From Alistipes sp. UBA928 (lineage in GTDB: Bacteria > Bacteroidota > Bacteroidia > Bacteroidales > Rikenellaceae), in contig DBDQ01000088.1 in NCBI GenBank assembly GCA_002293665.1, positions 4,731-24,074 of the forward strand: 19,344 bases of DNA. Reading direction: 5' to 3'. Within the stretch, counting starts at the first letter, position 1. Each line of letters starts with the position of its first letter. Below are positions 14,856 to 19,344 of the stretch, piece after piece. Below the pieces are notes generated by a model that made no database searches, was not told the origin of the DNA, and saw only the letters and a list, made by a program, of their open reading frames with translations. A program made the translations under genes and the position numbers.

Positions 14856-15839
14856 TTATTCATAAGGATTTATATTATAGCCTTCGATCACCACGTTCCA
14901 GCCGTTTATGTTGACCACAATGGTGGTGTTCGTGCCATCGGTGGGCGGAGTGGGAGGTGCGGGCACCTCTATGTTGATCTGGTGCGTAGTCCCAACATCG
15001 ACACCCGTCTGGCCTATAAGATCCATGAGATTGATGGAAGGTTGTCCATTCTGCGGAAAGACGGTCCTTCCGGTCGTTGTGTTGACGATGCTGATCTGGG
15101 GTGAACGCCCCTTGTCAAGTCGGAGTGTGTTCACCGAAAGGACGAGATCACCCGTACCTCCTCCTGATCCTGCGGTTGCCGAATTGAGATAGTTGAATCC
15201 CGGTGTCTCCACGAAGTTGTTGTTGAAGTCGTAGGCACCGTTGGTATCGGAAATCTGAAGCCGGTAGGTGCTGCCGTCCTGCGGAAGCCCCTTTATTGTC
15301 ACGCGTATGCGATATGTGTCGAGAGTGAGCGGTATCTCGATGTTGACGTCCTGGGTGGGAGCGATCACCTGATCGGTCGAGCCATAGAACAGCATCGGTA
15401 TATCGCCGGTTATATTCCTGTCCGCCGGAATATTGAGCGTCACCCGGGCTTCATCCATTGCCGCCCGCGTTGCCGGAGCCTGCTCGGGAGTCGGTGTATA
15501 AGCCGGAGTGATTGTATAGGGAGAGTCGGGATTAATCCATCCGACAAGCCGGTAGGTGTCCTCGCCGAGAATAATCCCCGTGTCGTAGGGGGTATTCAGC
15601 ACGGGATTTTGCTTTGTCCACGTTCGGAACAGGTTTCCTGCCTTGTCGAATATATAGACGACAGCCATCTTCAGGTCGGCCTGCGTTGGCGTTATGCTCA
15701 CATTGCGCGGCACGAATGTCAGCTTCAGCGTATGGACTTCCCGTTGTGGAAGACAGTTGGAGAGATCCTCCTTGACACACGATGACAAAAGCGCCATCCC
15801 GAAGAGTGCCATCAAAAATATTTTAAACGCCTGTCTCAT
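14856..15839 (-). CDS. FimB/Mfa2-type fimbrial anchor lipoprotein (second copy)
   Basis: This 327-residue outer-membrane lipoprotein has lipobox LSSC and Cys21, followed by VKEDLSNCLPQ, the typical Mfa2-family opening. The first beta domain contains LKLTFVPRNV (about 38-47), MAVVYIFDKAGNLFRTW and YRLVGWIN. The second contains the segment ITGDIPMLFYG, the strand-rich IPLTLDTYRIRVTIKGLP and a C-terminal strand VVNINGWNVVIEGYN. It should sit at the pilus base and link the right-hand shaft to the membrane. It has no arginine processing site near its N-terminus, in contrast to the shaft and tip proteins of the same operon. Similarity to the left-hand anchor is limited to the family pattern, so each anchor is probably matched to its own shaft. 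The shaft gene ends 142 bp upstream, an unusually wide gap for this operon. Confidence 0.82.
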   Translation of the reverse strand: MRQAFKIFLMALFGMALLSSCVKEDLSNCLPQREVHTLKLTFVPRNVSITPTQADLKMAVVYIFDKAGNLFRTWTKQNPVLNTPYDTGIILGEDTYRLVGWINPDSPYTITPAYTPTPEQAPATRAAMDEARVTLNIPADRNITGDIPMLFYGSTDQVIAPTQDVNIEIPLTLDTYRIRVTIKGLPQDGSTYRLQISDTNGAYDFNNNFVETPGFNYLNSATAGSGGGTGDLVLSVNTLRLDKGRSPQISIVNTTTGRTVFPQNGQPSINLMDLIGQTGVDVGTTHQINIEVPAPPTPPTDGTNTTIVVNINGWNVVIEGYNINPYE

Positions 15840-15900
15840 AACTCTGTTCTGGTTTATTATTATTTGTCCGGGGAATCCTCCGGCGATCCTGCGGGCGGAG

Positions 15901-15934
15901 AGGCGCTCTCATGTTTAATTTAAGAGAGCTGCCT
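15901..15934 (-). promoter_or_regulatory. Intercistronic hairpin between shaft and anchor genes
   Basis: AGGC-GCTCTC pairs with GAGAGC-(T bulge)-GCCT around a 13-base AT-rich loop, in the 142-bp gap between the right-hand shaft and anchor genes. No T-tract follows on the - strand, so it is unlikely to be a full terminator. It may stabilise the abundant shaft mRNA or reduce read-through into the anchor gene. The function is inferred from position. Confidence 0.4.
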
Positions 15935-15981
15935 CCCACCCCCCGGATAATAGCGGTAATCAGTCGAAAAAAGAGCGTTGT

Positions 15982-17355
15982 TTAGGGAATCAATTCTTTG
16001 TTTTCCATCGGCACGGCATTCCAGTAGAGGATATTCACGACAGCCGTAACAGTAGTACTCGTTGCGGGAGGAGCATCCGGGCTGGTAATGGCAGGAGTGG
16101 CATTACCCGGAGCAACGACGCGGGTGATGTTGCACTGGTAATAGTCGTTGCGGTATACTTCGCCGTTGTGACCGTTGTTCAGGAAGAAATTCCAGTAGCA
16201 ATAACCGTCGGTGAAAGTATTGACGGTGGCATTACCGTTATCCGCCGAATAGTTGTTGGCGTCGGTCTGACTCTGGAAATAGTCGACAGGCTGACCCACG
16301 GCTCTGACTACGGTATAGAAAGTGGTCGGAGTAGAGGAAGAGGGGGTCGTGGCGTTGTAATTCGGATTGTTCGAGTACGTCGGCGGCTGCCGGGGAGTTT
16401 GCGTGTTGTTGTATCCACCGGTAGCAACCCATCTCTGCGGAGTGAACTGTGCACGAATGGTGATACGGGTAAGCTCTTTCTGAGTCTTGTTCTGTGAAGT
16501 ATTTTCCAGAGCGTAGAGCGCGTTGTAGGTAGCGGTAGTAGGAGCAGGAGAGGCTTCGTTAACGCCCACATAGTCGCCGGGAGCCACAGCCGCACTGAAA
16601 TCGGCGGCATTGTACTGTGCAGACGTCCAGTTGGGGTCGGCGTAGTTGGGAGCAGCTCCCTGTTGCAGGAAATACTTGCTGTTCTGGTTGTTGACAGCCC
16701 ATGTCATCGGTCCGATATAACCGGCGGCACCCGATTGGGTAATGTTTGCATCTTTCTTGACGGTGACCTTGGCTACGATGCGTTTGACATCGACGGTTAC
16801 ACGGTTTTGCGTTGCATCCTGCTGCATGGTGGCTGCCACCGGCTGGAGGCTGAACATCGGAAGGCCGTTGGCAATGGCAATGTCAGCACGGGCGATGGTC
16901 TGGATCTCCGTAGTGGCAGATGCCATCGGTTTGCCCTCGAGCGAGGTTGCGGCTGCCGACGGAATGTTGATACCTACGAGAAAATACTTGGGTCCCGTGG
17001 TAGTGGAGATCGGCGTGGAGGTTTGCCATACGTCGGCAGTGGTCGTAGAGGTCTGCTGCGTAAAGGCTGCTGTAGCCAAATGCTCGCGGCGCAGGAAGTC
17101 CCCGTTGCCGGAATAGATAAAGATGTCGGCCGTCTTCAAATCGGTCTCCTCCACCTTGGCATTGGGGTCTTGTGTCGCACGGGTTTCCGCTTCGGGAATA
17201 CCGGGGAGCCTGTTCGGAGTGAACTGCAGTTGGATTTCCACTGCCGTGGGATCTCCATCGAGCGTACCACTGCCGGGAGCCTTGTCGTTCGTACACCCTG
17301 CGATGCCGACGGTAAATGCGGATGCAACGAGCATCCAATTGATAATCTTTTTCAT
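15982..17355 (-). CDS. Mfa1-type major fimbrial shaft subunit (lipoprotein precursor)
   Basis: This 457-residue precursor has lipobox IAGC with Cys21 and candidate arginine processing site ETR59|A, at about the position reported for Mfa1/FimA maturation. DIFIYSGNGDFLRREHL (about 75-91) and FLVGINIP are N-terminal fimbrillin strands. VDVKRIVAKVTVKK precedes the C-terminal domain. The C-terminal segment GYCYWNFFLNN..GEVYRNDYYQCNITRV and the last strand TVTAVVNILYWN match the Mfa1-type fimbrillin C-terminus and its donor strand. Polymerisation into a shaft is the expected role. The ATG at 17353-17355 opens the MKKIINWMLVA signal peptide, so upstream in-frame codons in the leader are rejected. 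It is the first gene of the right-hand operon. Its first 25 codons and leader are nearly the same as those of the left-hand shaft gene, but the mature proteins are not. Confidence 0.82.
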   Translation of the reverse strand: MKKIINWMLVASAFTVGIAGCTNDKAPGSGTLDGDPTAVEIQLQFTPNRLPGIPEAETRATQDPNAKVEETDLKTADIFIYSGNGDFLRREHLATAAFTQQTSTTTADVWQTSTPISTTTGPKYFLVGINIPSAAATSLEGKPMASATTEIQTIARADIAIANGLPMFSLQPVAATMQQDATQNRVTVDVKRIVAKVTVKKDANITQSGAAGYIGPMTWAVNNQNSKYFLQQGAAPNYADPNWTSAQYNAADFSAAVAPGDYVGVNEASPAPTTATYNALYALENTSQNKTQKELTRITIRAQFTPQRWVATGGYNNTQTPRQPPTYSNNPNYNATTPSSSTPTTFYTVVRAVGQPVDYFQSQTDANNYSADNGNATVNTFTDGYCYWNFFLNNGHNGEVYRNDYYQCNITRVVAPGNATPAITSPDAPPATSTTVTAVVNILYWNAVPMENKELIP

Positions 17356-17436
17356 AATCGTAAATTTTATTATTAAATGAAACAAATCTGTTCCAGCGTG
17401 TTATGGCTTTCCCAAAACCTGTGCCAATGCCAGCTC
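17281..17436 (-). repeat. Fimbrial promoter/leader repeat, right copy
   Basis: Read on the - strand, this segment is the partner of 3701-3858. It holds the promoter region, the leader TTTCATTTAATAATAAAA and the signal peptide codons of the right-hand shaft gene. The longest uninterrupted shared block is 21 bases in the leader; two further blocks of 17-18 bases cover the start codon and codons 8-13. Confidence 0.85.
17383..17417 (-). promoter_or_regulatory. Candidate promoter of the right fimbrial operon
   Basis: On the - strand TTTTG (17413-17417) and CAGATTTG (17383-17390) are separated by 22 bp. The -7 matches TAnnTTTG at five of six defined bases, better than the corresponding site of the left copy. 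The transcript leader before the ATG would be short and AT-rich. Confidence 0.4.
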
Positions 17437-17596
17437 CGAGCTAAGGGGGGTGCAATGTCACAAAATTTTTGCCCGTTTTTTGCCTTTACCCTTTAGGGGT
17501 TTTTCGCGGGGTTGCGACTATATCAGATAATGGGTCCGATATAAACAGGCATCAGGCCAGGACCGATTTAATTGGAAAACTAACCGTGATGTAACC

Positions 17597-19344
17597 ATGA
17601 GAATCCACCTTACATTGTTGTTGGCCGCTGCGGCGGCACTTGCGGCGATAATTTCGCCCGCCACGCCAGTTTTGGCCCAGAGGGTCCACCGGAATGTCGA
17701 TTTCGACTGGCGTTTCAACCTCGGCGAGGTTACCGATGGAGCCTCCGTTGAGTTCGACGACAGCGGCTGGCGCGCCGTCGACCTGCCCCACGATTTCAGC
17801 ATCGAGCAGCCCGTGGCACACAGCGCCGGCGGACAGATGGGCTACCATCCCGGCGGCATCGGTTGGTACCGCAAGACGATCGACATTCCCGTCTCGTGGA
17901 AGGGCAAAAGAGTGACGATACTTTTCGACGGCGCATACCACAAAAGCGATCTGTATGTAAACGGCACCCATGTCGGCCACCATGCCTACGGCTACACCGG
18001 TTTCGAGTACGATCTCACGGAGTCACTTCAATATGGCGTCGAGAACACTTTCGCCGTGAGGGTAGACCACTCCGAATCGCCCACCTCCCGCTGGTACTCG
18101 GGCTCGGGCATTAACCGCTCGGTGTGGCTCACTGCCACGACACACGTGAGGGTTGCCACGTGGGGCACCTACATCACCACACCCGCCGTGAGCGCCGACC
18201 GCGCCGAGGTGAGGATCACCACTACGATCGAGAACAGCAGTCCGGACGCGAAGAGCGTCACGCTTGAAAACTCGATCGTCGACGCGACGGGCAAGATCGT
18301 GGCGCGCGTCTCCTCCACCGTCACCGTGGGGGTGGCAACCTCCGTCGACGAGGCGCAAACTCTCACCCTGCCGTCGCCAGCTCTTTGGAGTCCCGACGCG
18401 CCCAATCTTTACACGATGCGCACGACTGTCAAAGAAGGCCGCCGAACGATCGACACCTACGAAACGACTTTCGGAGTACGTACCATAGTCTTCGATCCGC
18501 AAACGGGGATGTCGATCAACGGCCAACCCATAAAGATGCGTGGGGTGAATCTCCACGAAGATGCCGGAGCGCTCGGCACCGCCGTCCCCCTGCGCGCCGT
18601 GGAGCGTAAACTCGAGATACTCAAAGAGTACGGTGTCAATGCTATTCGCCTGAGCCACAATCCGTTCGCTCCCGAGATGCTGGAGGTGTGCGACAGGCTC
18701 GGTTTTGTGGTCGTCGACGAGGCTTTCGATAAGTGGAAGAGCGGCTACTATGCCGCCATGTTCGATAACAACTGGCAGCGCGACCTCGGCGCTATGGTGC
18801 GGCGTGACAGGAATCACCCCTCGGTGGTGATATGGAGCGTGGGTAACGAGACCGCCGAACAGAACGACATGACCGGCGCCGGCACCGAGCGCGCGAAAAT
18901 GTTGGTCGATTTCACCAAAAAACTCGAACCCACCCGTCCCACTATGTTCGCCATTGCCTCGGGCGACATGGCCCAAACTCCATATTTCCGCAACGGATAC
19001 GCCGCGGTGCCCGACCTCGTGGGATTCAACTACATGGAACCACTGTTCGAAAGCGTCAAAGAGGCTCATCCCGAATGGATATTCTTCGGCTCGGAGGTGT
19101 TGCCCTACTATCGTGGCCGTGTCGACCAGGTGCGCGACTTCGAGTGGAGGCGCAACCCGTGGTACGACGCCAAGGAGAACGACAACGTGCCGGGCTACTT
19201 CATCTGGCCCGGGGTGGACTACCTCGGCGAGAGCGGCTGGCCCCAGCGTGGATGGCCGGGCGGGTTGTTCGAAACCACGATGAGGGAGAAACCCCGCGCG
19301 GCGTTCCTGCGCTCCGAGTGGAACCCGGAGCCGATGGTGCGCAT
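17597..19344 (+). CDS. Secreted GH2 beta-galactosidase-like glycoside hydrolase (partial, 3' end missing)
   Basis: The reading frame is open to the window edge (582 residues). An SPI-type signal peptide (about 1-27, ending VLA|Q) sends it to the periplasm. The GH2 sugar-binding domain covers about 30-175 (WRAVDLPHDFSIE, GWYRKTIDIP, YSGSGINRSVWL), an Ig-like domain about 185-290 (LPSPALWSPDAPNLY), and a TIM barrel starts near residue 305 (MRGVNLHEDAGALGTAVP). The expected acid/base is Glu418 in VIWSVGNE and the nucleophile is Glu500 in FFGSE. NAIRLSHNPF and FNYME are further GH2 signatures. It probably removes beta-linked sugars from plant or host glycans; substrate cannot be set from sequence. 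It is divergent from the right-hand fimbrial operon, sharing a 241-bp gap in which I see no clear promoter for it. Confidence 0.9.
   Translation, partial: MRIHLTLLLAAAAALAAIISPATPVLAQRVHRNVDFDWRFNLGEVTDGASVEFDDSGWRAVDLPHDFSIEQPVAHSAGGQMGYHPGGIGWYRKTIDIPVSWKGKRVTILFDGAYHKSDLYVNGTHVGHHAYGYTGFEYDLTESLQYGVENTFAVRVDHSESPTSRWYSGSGINRSVWLTATTHVRVATWGTYITTPAVSADRAEVRITTTIENSSPDAKSVTLENSIVDATGKIVARVSSTVTVGVATSVDEAQTLTLPSPALWSPDAPNLYTMRTTVKEGRRTIDTYETTFGVRTIVFDPQTGMSINGQPIKMRGVNLHEDAGALGTAVPLRAVERKLEILKEYGVNAIRLSHNPFAPEMLEVCDRLGFVVVDEAFDKWKSGYYAAMFDNNWQRDLGAMVRRDRNHPSVVIWSVGNETAEQNDMTGAGTERAKMLVDFTKKLEPTRPTMFAIASGDMAQTPYFRNGYAAVPDLVGFNYMEPLFESVKEAHPEWIFFGSEVLPYYRGRVDQVRDFEWRRNPWYDAKENDNVPGYFIWPGVDYLGESGWPQRGWPGGLFETTMREKPRAAFLRSEWNPEPMVR

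Noticed and set aside
1..19344. CRISPR array, tRNA, rRNA or complete insertion sequence
   Set aside because: No regularly spaced direct repeats, no tRNA-like cloverleaf and no transposase-like frame were seen by eye.

Overview
The window looks like chromosomal DNA from a fairly GC-rich member of the order Bacteroidales. Four things point that way: FimA/Mfa1 and FimB/Mfa2 type (type V pilus) lipoproteins, BACON domains, a TAnnTTTG-type -7 promoter element, and AT-rich leaders without strong Shine-Dalgarno sites before abundant proteins. An Alistipes-like (Rikenellaceae) host would fit the base composition, but the sequence alone does not prove it.

Layout. Positions 1-65 hold the tail of an unidentified + strand gene. 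It meets a - strand DUF418 membrane protein (62-1321) and then a - strand membrane-anchored XAC2610-like protein (1501-2268). A divergent intergenic region with two dyads separates that gene from a + strand PAS-like/LuxR-type regulator (2425-3201). From 3202 to 3783 there is decayed DNA: a frameshifted, truncated LysR remnant, a broken - strand reading frame, and a fimbrial promoter/leader.

The core is a two-sided fimbrial locus. On the + strand lie a FimA-type shaft lipoprotein (3784-4983), a FimB/Mfa2-type anchor (5001-6014) and a tip-like lipoprotein (6019-8091), ending in a strong terminator. Facing them on the - strand are an Mfa1-type shaft lipoprotein (15982-17355), a second FimB/Mfa2-type anchor (14856-15839) and two large paralogous BACON-containing tip-like lipoproteins (11627-14842 and 8351-11605), ending in their own terminator. 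The outer ends of the two operons carry nearly the same ~156-bp segment (promoter, 5' leader and signal peptide codons) in opposite orientation, so the 13.7-kb locus is bracketed by an inverted repeat.

How the genes may work together. Each arm has the parts for one type V pilus: a shaft subunit with a lipobox and a candidate arginine processing site, an outer-membrane anchor, and one or two tip candidates. The three tip candidates share a C-terminal alpha/beta-looking module that I do not recognise as part of a characterised pilus tip; with the BACON domains it is the most novel-looking part of the window. Downstream of the - strand operon's promoter, and divergent from it, a secreted GH2 beta-galactosidase-like enzyme begins (17597) and runs off the end.
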